Assembly: GCF_000235445.1 (NCBI RefSeq)
Contig: NZ_JH378830.1
Span: 92,229-156,228 of the forward strand
DNA: 64,000 nt
Origin: Johnsonella ignava ATCC 51276
GTDB taxonomy: Bacteria; Bacillota; Clostridia; Lachnospirales; Lachnospiraceae
Direction of reading: 5' to 3'
Shown: positions 37,301-47,174 of the stretch, piece by piece
Numbering within the stretch: position 1 is the stretch's first letter
How the letters are laid out: every line of letters starts with the position of its first letter
Notes under the pieces: model-generated
What the model saw: only the letters and a program-made list of their open reading frames with translations
Databases searched by the model: none
What the model was told of the DNA's origin: nothing
Position numbers and translations under genes: made by a program

Positions 37301-37900
37301 ATGATTTCATATATAAAAGGTAAGCTTATTGAAATACATAGTGAAAGTATTGTAGTTGAAACAGGTGGCATAGGTATTGAAATTTATGTTCCTGCGGCAC
37401 TTAGTCTTCCTGATACAGGTGATGAAATTATTATATATACATATTTTAAAGTTTCAGAGGATGCTATGAGTCTTTATGGATTTTTAAGCAGACAGGATCT
37501 TGATATGTTTAAACAGGTGATTTCAGTAAGCGGTATAGGTCCTAAAGGAGGGCTTGCAATACTTTCAACCCTTTCACCTGATGAGCTGAGAACTGCTATA
37601 TTGACTGAAGATGTAAAAACGGTGTCGAAGGCTCAGGGCATAGGGGCAAAGACTGCAAAACGGCTTATACTTGATTTAAAAGATAAGATAGATATGCATA
37701 AGCTTTTAAAAGAAAATAATGTGTCCGAACCTTCAAAGTCTGAGGACGGCAGTAAAGAGTTTGAAGTTATAGAGGCTTTATACAGTCTTGGATACAGCAC
37801 TTCTGATGCAGCCAGAGCAGTAAGGGAAATAGATATTTCTAAAGATATGAAAGTTGAGGATATTTTAAAACTTGCACTTAAAAAGCTTGCTGTATTTTAG
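37301..37900 (+). CDS. ruvA: Holliday junction DNA helicase RuvA
   Basis: RuvA binds four-way DNA junctions and loads RuvB. The 199-aa protein has an OB fold at the N terminus ('MISYIKGKLIEIHSESIVVE'), tandem helix-hairpin-helix motifs ('VSGIGPKGGLAIL', 'AQGIGAKTAKRLILDL'), and the C-terminal UBA-like domain III that contacts RuvB. Followed by ruvB after 63 bp. Confidence 0.97.
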   Translation: MISYIKGKLIEIHSESIVVETGGIGIEIYVPAALSLPDTGDEIIIYTYFKVSEDAMSLYGFLSRQDLDMFKQVISVSGIGPKGGLAILSTLSPDELRTAILTEDVKTVSKAQGIGAKTAKRLILDLKDKIDMHKLLKENNVSEPSKSEDGSKEFEVIEALYSLGYSTSDAARAVREIDISKDMKVEDILKLALKKLAVF

Positions 37901-37963
37901 ATATTTAATTGTATAAAAATTAAAATAAATATATAGCCATATAAAAAAGAAAGAAGTAAATAT

Positions 37964-38962
37964 ATGGAAAGAAATATTATAAATACCGATATAATAACTG
38001 AAGAAAAACAGCTTGAAAAAAATCTCAGACCTAAATATTTAAATGAATATATAGGGCAGGAAAAGATTAAATCAAATCTTAAAATATATATTGATGCTGC
38101 AAGATTAAGAAAAGAAAGTCTTGATCATATTCTGTTTTACGGACCTCCCGGACTTGGGAAAACAACCTTAAGCTCAATAATTGCAGCTGAGATGGGGGTT
38201 AATTTAAAAATTACTTCAGGACCTGCAATTGAAAAGCCCGGCGAGATAGCAGCCATATTAAATAATTTATCTGAAAATGATGTATTATTTATTGATGAAA
38301 TACACAGACTGAATCGACAGGTTGAGGAGATATTATATCCTGCTATGGAGGATTTTGCAATTGATATAATACTTGGTAAAGAGTCGGCTGCGAGGAGTAT
38401 AAGGCTTGATTTACCTAAATTTACATTAATAGGTGCCACTACAAGAGCAGGTCTTTTAAGTGCACCTTTAAGGGATAGGTTCGGAATAGTGCATAAGCTT
38501 GAATTCTATAATGAGGGTGAATTAAAAAATATAATTACAAGATCTGCTATGGTGCTCGGAATTGAAATAGATGAAAAAGGTGCATGTGAAATTGCAAAAA
38601 GAAGCCGTGGCACACCAAGACTGGCAAACAGACTTTTAAAAAGAGTAAGAGATTTTGCACAGGTAAAATATGACGGTACGGTTACAAAGGAAGCTGCTGA
38701 TTATGCACTTGATATACTTGATGTCGATAAATTAGGTCTTGATCAAAATGATAGAGAAATTTTATCCGTAATTATAGAAAAATTTGCAGGAGGTCCGGTG
38801 GGAATTGATACTATAGCTGCCTCATTAAATGAAGATGCCGGAACACTTGAGGAAGTATATGAACCGTATCTTATGATGCAGGGACTTATAAATCGTACTC
38901 CAAGAGGAAGGATTGCAACGGATAATGCTTATAAACATCTTGGTATAATAAAAGAAAAATAA
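37964..38962 (+). CDS. ruvB: Holliday junction branch migration ATPase RuvB
   Basis: The AAA+ motor of branch migration, 332 aa. Visible motifs: Walker A '[14 protein letters not shown]', Walker B '[16 protein letters not shown]', sensor 1 '[20 protein letters not shown]', and the C-terminal winged-helix '[23 protein letters not shown]'. Typical ruvAB operon. Confidence 0.98.
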   Translation: MERNIINTDIITEEKQLEKNLRPKYLNEYIGQEKIKSNLKIYIDAARLRKESLDHILFYGPPGLGKTTLSSIIAAEMGVNLKITSGPAIEKPGEIAAILNNLSENDVLFIDEIHRLNRQVEEILYPAMEDFAIDIILGKESAARSIRLDLPKFTLIGATTRAGLLSAPLRDRFGIVHKLEFYNEGELKNIITRSAMVLGIEIDEKGACEIAKRSRGTPRLANRLLKRVRDFAQVKYDGTVTKEAADYALDILDVDKLGLDQNDREILSVIIEKFAGGPVGIDTIAASLNEDAGTLEEVYEPYLMMQGLINRTPRGRIATDNAYKHLGIIKEK

Positions 38963-39052
38963 CTTTATTATAAATATATATAAATCTGATGTTTATTTAT
39001 ATATTATTAGTATCGTTTATAAAAAGAAAATAAAACAAAAAACAATATTTTA

Positions 39053-39081
39053 TTGACAAAAATATTTATTAGCTTTATAAT
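39053..39081 (+). promoter_or_regulatory. Consensus promoter of the AT-hook-like protein gene
   Basis: TTGACA (39053-39058), a 17-bp spacer and TATAAT (39076-39081) match the SigA consensus exactly. Transcription should begin near 39088, 55 bp before the start codon, so high expression is expected. Confidence 0.85.
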
Positions 39082-39142
39082 TCAACAACAAGTACTAAAT
39101 TTATATTTGATTATTATTAAAATAAAAAATGAGGTGATTAAA

Positions 39143-39667
39143 ATGGCAGATGAAAAATCTTTATTAGATACTCAGTTAAATACAGGAGAATACGAAGCTC
39201 CTGCTCCTAAAAAAAGAGGAAGAAAACCGGGAAGTAAAAATAAACCGAAAGCTGAAAAAGAAGCTAAAGCAAATTCTGTTGCTGAAAAATCCAAAAGAGG
39301 AAGAAAACCTAAAAATATATCAGAAACCCAAACAGCTGAAAAACCGAAGGCAAAAAGAGGGAGAAAGCCCAAGTCTGAAGCTGCACAGACCACATCTGCC
39401 GAACCTAAAAAAAGACCGGGAAGACCGACATCAAAGACTGCTGAGAAAAAAACTACAAATAAAGAGCCTAAGAAAAATATATTTATTGAGTATGAAGGCA
39501 GATCAATTCTGGCAAAAGATGTACTTGCAAGATCAATTAAGGCATATAAAAAATTTCACAGAGGGGTTGAAATTAAAAGGGTCGAATTATATATAAAACC
39601 TGAGGAAAATGCTGCATATTATGTAATTAACGGGGATATGTCTCCTTCATATAAGGTTGAACTTTAA
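39143..39667 (+). CDS. Lysine-rich AT-hook-like protein (DUF6465 type)
   Basis: The 174-aa protein has a very basic, low-complexity N-terminal half with four repeats resembling AT-hooks (KKRGRKPGSK, KRGRKPKN, KRGRKPKS, KKRPGRPTSK), then a compact C-terminal domain ('IFIEYEGRSILAKDVLARSI', 'VKRVELYIKPEENAAYYVINGD' in outline). I recognise the C-terminal domain as DUF6465-like. A nucleoid or RNA-binding role is an inference. ATG 39143 follows GAGGTG. The only feature between this gene and the next (39668-39948) is its terminator. Confidence 0.8.
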   Translation: MADEKSLLDTQLNTGEYEAPAPKKRGRKPGSKNKPKAEKEAKANSVAEKSKRGRKPKNISETQTAEKPKAKRGRKPKSEAAQTTSAEPKKRPGRPTSKTAEKKTTNKEPKKNIFIEYEGRSILAKDVLARSIKAYKKFHRGVEIKRVELYIKPEENAAYYVINGDMSPSYKVEL

Positions 39668-39675
39668 TTATATCG

Positions 39676-39749
39676 GTGCTGTAAAACTGTCAGAGCCGGC
39701 TGCACTGTGCCGTATCTGTAAAAGACTGGTTTTGCAGCACTTATTTTTT
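39676..39749 (+). terminator. Long terminator after the AT-hook-like gene
   Basis: GTGCTGTAAAACTGTC pairs with GACTGGTTTTGCAGCAC with small interruptions, around an inner GC-rich hairpin, and is followed by TTATTTTTT (39741-39749). Confidence 0.75.
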
Positions 39750-39948
39750 GTGAGATTATATAAAGATATATAACGATAATAATTATATAAGATATTTAAA
39801 ATATCAGTTTTATTAATATTTTAAATATCCTATATTTTTTAAAAACAAGAATATATTTATATGAATTAAAGCCTTAAATCAAATCGCTTTAATAAGTGTA
39901 CAAAATAAAATTCATTATACAAATATATTTAAAGGAGGTTTTTAGCAG

Positions 39949-41547
39949 ATGTTTTTTGAAAATAAAATATGGGCAGCCGCTGTGCCGTATAAAGAAAATG
40001 AAAATAATACAGGAAATGTCGGGGAGAAATTATGCATACTTCCTGCTATGGCAAACAGGCACGGACTGATAGCAGGTTCTACCGGAAGTGGAAAAACGAT
40101 AAGTCTTAAGGTTCTTGCCGAATCTTTTTCGGATGCAGGAGTAAGTGTGATGCTTGCTGATGTAAAAGGAGATCTTGCAGGAATGTGTGAAAAGGGTGAA
40201 GATTCTTCTGATATAAATGCAAGAGTGCATAAACTTAAACTTGATGAGGCGGGATTTTCTTATAAAGCTTTTCCTGTAAGGTTTTGGGATGTTTATGCAC
40301 AGTCGGGGCTTGCACTTAGAACAACTGTAACTGAGTTTGGACCGCTGCTTCTTTCACGCCTTCTTGAGCTTAATCAAATACAGAGCGATATCTTAAATAT
40401 TGTTTTTCAAATCGCTGATGATGAAGGTCTTTTATTGATTGATATAAAAGACTTAAAGGCAATGCTTAATTATGTTTCACAAAATTCAAAGAGATATGTG
40501 CAGGATTATGGAAATATATCCTCACAGAGTATAAATGCAATAATACGTTCGCTTGCGGTGCTTGAACAACGTGGAGGTGATATGTTTTTTGCAGAGCCTG
40601 CACTTGATATAGAAGATTGGTTTAAAACTGATGAAAATTCAAGAGGGTTTATAAATATACTTGATTCTTCAAGTCTTATAAATGATTCACTTACATACTC
40701 AACCTTTATGCTCTGGCTTCTTTCTGAATTTTTTGAAAAGCTGCCTGAGGCAGGTGATCTCAAAAAGCCTAAGATGGTACTTTTCTTTGATGAGGCACAC
40801 CTGCTTTTTAAAGATATTCCTAAAGCACTTATGCAGAAAATAGAACAGGTAATGAAGCTTATACGTTCAAAGGGAATAGGAGTTTATTTTATAAGCCAAA
40901 GCCCTAAGGATATACCTGATGAGATACTTGCACAGCTTGGGAATAAGATACAGCACTCGCTAAGAGCATATACTCCGGCTGAACAAAAGGTATTAAAGGC
41001 TGCAGCCGCATCATATCGTGCAAATCCCGGTTTTGATACGTTTAAATCCATATCGGAGCTTGCAGTAGGTGAGGCACTTGTTTCATTTATAGAAGCTGAC
41101 GGTTCTCCTTCTGTAGTCTCAAGGGCTTATATACTGCCTCCTCAGTCAAAAATCGGAACAGTTGATTCACAATTAAGAAAATCAATTATAGATTCCGATA
41201 TTTTAAATAAAAAATATTTTCAAACATTTGACAGGGATTCCGCATATGAGTTTTTATGCAGATTAAATGCTGATGAGCAGCAGGAACAGCTATTATACGC
41301 TGCAAAAAAAGAAGCGGATAAATTAAATGAAAAAGAAGAGGCTGCTGAAAAAAAGAGAAAAGAACAGGAAGAAAAGAAATTGAAGAGAAATATCGCCGGA
41401 GTAGGTACTTCGGCACTTGGAACTATAGGCAGAGAGATAGGAAAAGATCTGGGCAGTTCAGTAGGAGGAAAATTCGGGAAAAGGCTTGGGGGTAATGTAG
41501 GAGCTTCATTTGCAAGAGGACTGTTTAAAACCTTATTTAAAATTTAA
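39949..41547 (+). CDS. HerA-like (DUF853) DNA-translocating ATPase
   Basis: The 532-aa protein is of the HerA/FtsK-superfamily type annotated as DUF853. It has Walker A 'GSTGSGKTIS' (about residues 44-53), 'MLADVKGDLAGM', Walker B 'MVLFFDEAHLLF', and the arginine-rich 'YFISQSPKDIPDEILAQLGN'. A charged coiled segment (about 445-480) and a glycine-rich tail with GxxxG spacing follow. Related proteins act in DNA end processing, but the usual NurA nuclease partner is absent here. AAAGGAGG precedes the start. Confidence 0.88.
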   Translation: MFFENKIWAAAVPYKENENNTGNVGEKLCILPAMANRHGLIAGSTGSGKTISLKVLAESFSDAGVSVMLADVKGDLAGMCEKGEDSSDINARVHKLKLDEAGFSYKAFPVRFWDVYAQSGLALRTTVTEFGPLLLSRLLELNQIQSDILNIVFQIADDEGLLLIDIKDLKAMLNYVSQNSKRYVQDYGNISSQSINAIIRSLAVLEQRGGDMFFAEPALDIEDWFKTDENSRGFINILDSSSLINDSLTYSTFMLWLLSEFFEKLPEAGDLKKPKMVLFFDEAHLLFKDIPKALMQKIEQVMKLIRSKGIGVYFISQSPKDIPDEILAQLGNKIQHSLRAYTPAEQKVLKAAAASYRANPGFDTFKSISELAVGEALVSFIEADGSPSVVSRAYILPPQSKIGTVDSQLRKSIIDSDILNKKYFQTFDRDSAYEFLCRLNADEQQEQLLYAAKKEADKLNEKEEAAEKKRKEQEEKKLKRNIAGVGTSALGTIGREIGKDLGSSVGGKFGKRLGGNVGASFARGLFKTLFKI

Positions 41548-41580
41548 ATATTAATATTATAAATAACCTTAAATAAATTT

Positions 41581-42945
41581 ATGAAAAAATCAATAAAAAA
41601 AATAGAGTTTAAGCCCAGGCATTTTTCTCAGCTCCAATTTATAGCACTTGGTTTTATTATAATGATTTTTACAGGTGCTATCCTTTTAAATCTGCCCTAT
41701 GCTTCAAAGGATTCAAACAGTATAGGTTTTATAGATGCGCTTTTTACATCTACAAGTGCCAGTTGTGTTACAGGGCTTGTGCCGGCTGATACAGCAAGCC
41801 ACTGGACATTTTTCGGTCATCTTGTAATTATAACGCTTATACAAATAGGAGGATTGGGGTTTATCTCAATAGGAGTTTTTTTTGCAGTAGTTTTAAGGCA
41901 AAAAATAGGACTAAGGGCAAGAGGACTTTTAAAGGAAAGTATTAATTCACTTGAGATAGGCGGAGTAGTGAAGCTTACAAAAAGAATACTCTACGGGACC
42001 GCATTAATTGAACTTATAGGAGCAGTTTTTCTGTCATTTAGATTTATACCTGAATTTGGACTGATAAATGGTATATGGTATTCACTGTTTCATTCAATAT
42101 CCGCTTTTTGCAATGCAGGGTTTGACCTGATGGGAGATAAATACGGAGAGTACTGTTCACTTACGCCCTACTGTTCAGATATACTTGTGAATCTTGTAAT
42201 TATGTTTTTAATAATTATAGGAGGAATAGGTTTTGTTGTATGGGATGATGTATTGAAGCATAGATTTAGGTTTTCAAAATATAGACTGCACAGCAAGATA
42301 TCCATAGTTATGACCATTATATTGATAATAGGTGCAGGCATTTTGTTTTTAATTACCGAAAAGTATACGGTGTTTGCAGGTATGGATATAAAAACAAGGC
42401 TGCTTGCAGCGACCTTTTCATCGGTTACTCCAAGAACGGCAGGTTTTAATTCAGTTGATACGGCATCATTAAGCAACTCGGGAAAGCTTATAACTATGGT
42501 GCTTATGTTTATTGGGGGAAGTCCCGGTTCAACTGCTGGAGGTATAAAGACAACAACCTTGTTTGTGCTTGGAGCATATGTTTGTGCATATATAAGACAG
42601 ACTCATGGTGTAGATGTATTTAAAAGAAGACTTGCTGAGGATAGTATAAAAAAAGCCGCAACTATTTTAAGCATTAATTTATTTTTAGTGCTTACGGCGG
42701 CAGTTGTTATAAGTACAATTGAAAAACTTGATATTACAGATATTATGTTTGAAATATGTTCCGCCATGGGAACTTCAGGCATGAGTACAGGGATTACAAG
42801 ACAGATAGGTTCTGTTTCAAAGATAGTGCTTATTGTACTTATGTATTTGGGAAGAGTAGGCAGTTTATCATTCGCTCTTGCATTTACACGAAATGAGAAA
42901 ATGCCTAATATAATGCAGCCTAAAGAGGATATTAATATAGGCTGA
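41581..42945 (+). CDS. Potassium uptake channel subunit, KtrB/TrkH type
   Basis: The 454-aa membrane protein has the four pore-loop repeats of the Trk/Ktr family: 'SCVTGLVPADTAS', 'SAFCNAGFDLM', 'TPRTAGFNSVDTA' and 'MGTSGMSTG', which line the K+ selectivity filter. Ten hydrophobic segments are visible. The cytoplasmic regulatory subunit KtrA follows 85 bp downstream, so it forms a standard KtrAB system, usually Na+- or membrane-potential-linked. Confidence 0.95.
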   Translation: MKKSIKKIEFKPRHFSQLQFIALGFIIMIFTGAILLNLPYASKDSNSIGFIDALFTSTSASCVTGLVPADTASHWTFFGHLVIITLIQIGGLGFISIGVFFAVVLRQKIGLRARGLLKESINSLEIGGVVKLTKRILYGTALIELIGAVFLSFRFIPEFGLINGIWYSLFHSISAFCNAGFDLMGDKYGEYCSLTPYCSDILVNLVIMFLIIIGGIGFVVWDDVLKHRFRFSKYRLHSKISIVMTIILIIGAGILFLITEKYTVFAGMDIKTRLLAATFSSVTPRTAGFNSVDTASLSNSGKLITMVLMFIGGSPGSTAGGIKTTTLFVLGAYVCAYIRQTHGVDVFKRRLAEDSIKKAATILSINLFLVLTAAVVISTIEKLDITDIMFEICSAMGTSGMSTGITRQIGSVSKIVLIVLMYLGRVGSLSFALAFTRNEKMPNIMQPKEDINIG

Positions 42946-43030
42946 TTTAGTAGTGATATTATATACTGAAATTTATAAATATATTAAACATTACAACAAT
43001 ATTTAAGTTTATTAAAACAGATAAAAAATT

Positions 43031-43690
43031 ATGAAATCAATACTTATTATAGGAATGGGGAGATTCGGACAGCATCTGTGCCGCAATCTTGCAGAACTTG
43101 GAAATCAGATAATGATTGTAGATGAAGATGAAAATGCTCTTGATGATATGCTTCCCTATGTGGTAAGTGCCAAAATTGGGGACTGTACTAAAGAAAGCAT
43201 ATTAAAAACCCTTGGAGTATCAAATTTTGATATAGTGTTTGTATGTATAGGAAATAATTTTCAAGGCTCACTTGAGGCTACATCACTTGTAAAGGAGCTT
43301 GGAGCAAAATATGTGGTAAGCAAGGCTGACAGAGATATACATGCTAAATTTCTGCTTAAAAACGGTGCTGACGAAGTTATATATCCTGATCGTGATATAG
43401 CTGTAAAAACTGCGGTAAGACACAGTTCAAAACATATTTTTGACTATATAGAGCTTACAAGTGATTATTCAATTTATGAAATATCGCCGCCTGCAAAATG
43501 GATCGGTAAAAGCCTCAGGCAGCTTGATCTTAGAAATAATCACAATATACATATAATAGGCTATAAATCAGGTGAAATGACAAAGCTTACACCAAATGCG
43601 GAATATGTTATAAATTCCAATGAGCATCTGCTTATTGTGGCTGAGGATGAAAAAATAAAAGATGTACTTACGGAGGTTGACAGTTGGTAA
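43031..43690 (+). CDS. Potassium uptake regulatory subunit, KtrA/TrkA type
   Basis: The 219-aa protein has an RCK N-terminal Rossmann domain 'ILIIGMGRFGQHLCRNLAELG' with nucleotide-binding 'MIVDEDENAL', and a C-terminal RCK_C domain ('YEISPPAKWIGKSLRQLDLR'). Such subunits form an octameric ring that gates KtrB in response to ATP/ADP and, in some, cyclic di-AMP. The stop overlaps the next gene by 7 bp. Confidence 0.95.
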   Translation: MKSILIIGMGRFGQHLCRNLAELGNQIMIVDEDENALDDMLPYVVSAKIGDCTKESILKTLGVSNFDIVFVCIGNNFQGSLEATSLVKELGAKYVVSKADRDIHAKFLLKNGADEVIYPDRDIAVKTAVRHSSKHIFDYIELTSDYSIYEISPPAKWIGKSLRQLDLRNNHNIHIIGYKSGEMTKLTPNAEYVINSNEHLLIVAEDEKIKDVLTEVDSW

Positions 43691-44334
43691 AGGCGTGTAT
43701 ATTTGATCTTGACGGAACCCTTTTAAATACAATTTATGCACTTTCATACTGCATAAGTCTTACTATGAGGGAATTTGGAGGAAAGGATATAGATGAGGCG
43801 CATACAAAGCTTTTTGTAGGGGACGGTTATAAAGAGCTTGTAAAAAGAGCTTTAATATATTCAGGAGATACAAGGCTTGTACATATGGAAGCTGCATGTA
43901 TGCGTTATCTTGATATTTTTAATAAAAACAGTCTGTATAATGTACAGCCTTATGACGGTATAATAGATGCAATAAAATTTTTAAATAAAAAAAGTATAAA
44001 AACTGCTGTTTTGTCAAATAAGCCGGAGGAAATCGCAAGGTTAAATATAAATAAATTTTTTGGAGAATCATTGTTTGAGAAGGTTTACGGTCAAAAGGAA
44101 GGGGTTCCCAGAAAGCCGGATCCTAAAATGCTTGATGATTTAATTATAGAGCTTGGTATTAAAAAAGATGACATATTGTATTTCGGAGATACATCAACGG
44201 ATATGCTGACCGCATCAAATTCAGGTGTAAAAGCGGTAGGTGTACTTTGGGGATTTAGGGACAGGAAAGAGCTTGAGGCATATAAGCCTTATAAAATCAT
44301 AGAAAATCCTGTCGAAATCATGAAGCTGGTTTAA
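43684..44334 (+). CDS. HAD-family hydrolase (phosphoglycolate phosphatase-like)
   Basis: The 216-aa protein has HAD motif I 'CIFDLDGTLLNT', motif II 'TAVLSNKPEEIA', the lysine in 'VPRKPDPKML', and motif IV 'LYFGDTSTDMLTA'. The helical cap between motifs I and II is that of Gph-type enzymes. TTG 43684 is the likely start, 7 nt after GGAGG (43672-43676). Coupled to ktrA by overlap; substrate unknown. A related gene is at 47171. Confidence 0.88.
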   Translation: MVKACIFDLDGTLLNTIYALSYCISLTMREFGGKDIDEAHTKLFVGDGYKELVKRALIYSGDTRLVHMEAACMRYLDIFNKNSLYNVQPYDGIIDAIKFLNKKSIKTAVLSNKPEEIARLNINKFFGESLFEKVYGQKEGVPRKPDPKMLDDLIIELGIKKDDILYFGDTSTDMLTASNSGVKAVGVLWGFRDRKELEAYKPYKIIENPVEIMKLV

Positions 44335-44398
44335 AGTCTGTGTATCATTATTTTTGGTATCGAATATTACATTTATATTACGAAAAAACTAAAAAGTA

Positions 44399-44428
44399 TT
44401 GACTTTTTTAGGAATTCAACTTTATAAT
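44399..44428 (+). promoter_or_regulatory. Promoter of the cell wall hydrolase gene
   Basis: TTGACT (44399-44404), an 18-bp spacer and TATAAT (44423-44428). The start codon is at 44471. Confidence 0.65.
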
Positions 44429-44470
44429 ACGGTAAATATAAAAAGGAAAGCATTTAAGGAGTTTTTTATT

Positions 44471-45352
44471 ATGCCTAAATTTACCGGAATCATAAAGAAA
44501 GTATGCAATAAACTAAGATCATTTAGCTTTATTCCTGTAAAGATTACAAAAGAAATGTATCGTAATTTTGCAGTGATAATATGTGGTGCAGTGGTTGTGG
44601 CAGCTATAAGCTTTGCATGTAAAGGTTTTGCAGGCTCAGGGAAAAATGCGGCAACGGCACATATAACGAGGGCGAAGGATTCGGGTGATGCTTTAGACGG
44701 ACAGGATAGCGATGATGAAGAAACGCTTCTTGATACAATAGCTCAGGCAGATAAAGAATTTGCGGAAAATTCGCACACCCGGGAAATACCGGGGGAGTCC
44801 GACGGCGTAATTAAAGACAGGATTAACTATGATATACTCGCCATGCAGAAAGAGTATATAAATGAAATATATAAAAATAAAGATAATGAGAATTCCGAAA
44901 ATATCTTTTTAGAAAAAGCATGGGATGAGGAGAAGGTCAGGTACTATGAGGGGCTTAGGAAAAATCTGGGAATTCCTTCATTTAGTCAGACGGATTATGA
45001 TAATTTGTGCCGTATAGTTGAAAGTGAGGCAAATATATGTAATATAAAAGGTCGTATATTGGTTGCAGATGTAATTATAAACCGTGTTAAAAGCAAAGCT
45101 TTTCCCGATACGGTAAGCAGTGTGATATTAAGCAGCGGACAGTTTACCACAGTATCTGAAGGTACTTTTTATACACTTCCTATAAGTACTTCTACAAAAA
45201 AGGCTGTTGACAGAGCCTTAAATGGTGAGGATTATTCAAAAGGAGCCTTATACTTTATAAGCCACAGTGGAAAGAATACATATGGTAAGATATGGATACG
45301 GAATAATTTTAAATATCTTTTTTCGTATGAAGGGCATGATTTTTATAAATAA
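44471..45352 (+). CDS. Membrane-anchored cell wall hydrolase (SleB-like)
   Basis: The 293-aa protein has one N-terminal membrane segment (about residues 35-52), an acidic linker, and a C-terminal Hydrolase_2/SleB-type domain: 'LCRIVESEANICNIKGRILV', 'ADVIINRVKS' and 'FPDTVSSVILSSGQFTTVSE'. The conserved glutamate of 'VESEA' is the likely catalytic residue. Members cut peptidoglycan in spore germination or wall turnover. I start at 44471 because AAGGAG lies before it; the upstream in-frame TTG at 44399 overlaps the promoter. Confidence 0.85.
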   Translation: MPKFTGIIKKVCNKLRSFSFIPVKITKEMYRNFAVIICGAVVVAAISFACKGFAGSGKNAATAHITRAKDSGDALDGQDSDDEETLLDTIAQADKEFAENSHTREIPGESDGVIKDRINYDILAMQKEYINEIYKNKDNENSENIFLEKAWDEEKVRYYEGLRKNLGIPSFSQTDYDNLCRIVESEANICNIKGRILVADVIINRVKSKAFPDTVSSVILSSGQFTTVSEGTFYTLPISTSTKKAVDRALNGEDYSKGALYFISHSGKNTYGKIWIRNNFKYLFSYEGHDFYK

Positions 45353-45476
45353 CAAAAATCAGATTGACGGTATAAGTGAAAAATGTCATAATAATGCGTG
45401 ATTTTGGCAGTTAAATTTATCTGCTGAAATATTTGTTTTAAAATTAAATTTTTACAAAATTCAGGAGGAAATTCAA

Positions 45477-47174
45477 ATGGCAACAAAGGCTTATTATCCT
45501 ATAAGTGAAATAGGTGCCGGCAAAGTAGGTTTTTCAAAGACAAGAAGTATTATTGAAACTGCATTTTACGGTAATAATGTTATTAAAATAAATACTCTGA
45601 AAGAGGCATATGAACTGGCAAAGGACTCACCGGGAACTGTAATTACAGACATGCCTGTTTATCGGGGTGAAGAATTTGGACTTGACCGTGATGCAAAGGT
45701 TTTATTATTTAATGATGGTGCTATCACAGGTCGATATGCAACTGCCAGGAGAATTGCAGGTGAACCGGGAGTTGACTGTGCTGAACTTGATAAGGTGGCT
45801 ATGGATGCAATATATCGTTCAAGATGGAAAACTCTTTATCATGCACAGGTGTATGTAGGACTCGATCCTGAATTTATGGTAAAAGCTCATCTTCTTATAC
45901 CTGAAGGAGAGGAGAATATACTGTATAACTGGATGCTTAATTTCCAGTATATGTCAGATTTTTATGTAAAGATGTATAATAATTCAAAACCGGTAGGCGA
46001 TGGAAAAGAGCCTGATATATATATTTTTTCCGATCCTCAGTGGTGCGGTTCGGATAGTCCCACAGTAAGCATGGACTGCCTAAGCGATCCTGAGAAAAAG
46101 ACATTATGCTATTTTAATACTGATGAAAATTGTGCCTGTATACTTGGAATGAAGTATTTCGGAGAGCATAAAAAGGGTACTCTTACTATGGCATGGGCTA
46201 TCGCTGACAGAAATGGCTATGCATCATGTCATGGAGGTCAAAAACGATATAACCTTAAAGGAGGAAAAACCTATGTAGCTTCGGCATTCGGACTTTCAGG
46301 TTCAGGCAAATCAACAATCACACATGCAAAGCATGGCGGTAAATATGATATAACCGTGCTTCATGACGATGCTTTTATAATAAATACAGATACATGTGCT
46401 TCGATAGCTATGGAACCGTCCTATTTTGACAAAACCAATGACTATCCGACCGGCTGTCCTGACAATACCTATCTTTTAACTGTGCAGAATGTTGCTGCGA
46501 CTATGGATGAAGACGGTAAAGTACAGATAGTTACAGAGGATATAAGAAATGGAAACGGGCGTGCTATAAAATCCAAGCTTTGGAGTCCTAACAGGGTTGA
46601 CAGGCTTGAAGAACCTGTAAATGCAATTTTCTGGATTATGAAGGATCCTACTATACCGCCTGTAGTAAAGCTTAAAGGCAGTGCACTTGCTTCAGTGATG
46701 GGTGCTACGCTTGCTACAAAGAGAAGCACTGCGGAGCGACTGGCTCCGGGAGCGGATCCTGATGCCCTTGTGGTAGTTCCTTATGCCAATCCTTTCAGAA
46801 CCTATCCTCTTGCAAATGATTATGAAAAATTTAAAAAGCTTGTTGAGGTTAAACATGTGGATTGCTTTATAATAAATACCGGTGATTTCATGGATAAAAA
46901 GGTAAAACCGTCTGATACTCTCGGTATTATTGAACAGATAATAGAGGGCAGTGCCGAATTTAAACCGTGGGCTTCATTTTCAGATATAGATATACTGGAT
47001 TGGGAGGGTTTTGTTCCCGATATGAAAGATGAAACATATCTTAAACAGCTTAGAGCACGTATGAAGGACAGGGTTGAGTTTATAAAAAAACTTGAAACTG
47101 TAAAGGGAGGTTATGATAAACTTCCGAAAGAGGCGCTTGAAGCAATTGAAAAAGTTTTTAATGAATGTAGATGA
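45477..47174 (+). CDS. pckA: Phosphoenolpyruvate carboxykinase (ATP type)
   Basis: The 565-aa enzyme interconverts oxaloacetate + ATP and PEP + CO2 + ADP. Near the middle is the P-loop 'FGLSGSGKSTITHAKHGG' and kinase-2 'VLHDDAFI', as in ATP-dependent PEPCK. The N-terminal part is divergent from E. coli PckA. 'TDMPVYRGEEFGLDRDAKVL' and 'YHAQVYVGLDPEF' fit the clostridial variant. In such anaerobes it may run toward oxaloacetate for succinate or amino acids. AGGAGG precedes the start; the next gene overlaps by 4 bp. Confidence 0.9.
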   Translation: MATKAYYPISEIGAGKVGFSKTRSIIETAFYGNNVIKINTLKEAYELAKDSPGTVITDMPVYRGEEFGLDRDAKVLLFNDGAITGRYATARRIAGEPGVDCAELDKVAMDAIYRSRWKTLYHAQVYVGLDPEFMVKAHLLIPEGEENILYNWMLNFQYMSDFYVKMYNNSKPVGDGKEPDIYIFSDPQWCGSDSPTVSMDCLSDPEKKTLCYFNTDENCACILGMKYFGEHKKGTLTMAWAIADRNGYASCHGGQKRYNLKGGKTYVASAFGLSGSGKSTITHAKHGGKYDITVLHDDAFIINTDTCASIAMEPSYFDKTNDYPTGCPDNTYLLTVQNVAATMDEDGKVQIVTEDIRNGNGRAIKSKLWSPNRVDRLEEPVNAIFWIMKDPTIPPVVKLKGSALASVMGATLATKRSTAERLAPGADPDALVVVPYANPFRTYPLANDYEKFKKLVEVKHVDCFIINTGDFMDKKVKPSDTLGIIEQIIEGSAEFKPWASFSDIDILDWEGFVPDMKDETYLKQLRARMKDRVEFIKKLETVKGGYDKLPKEALEAIEKVFNECR

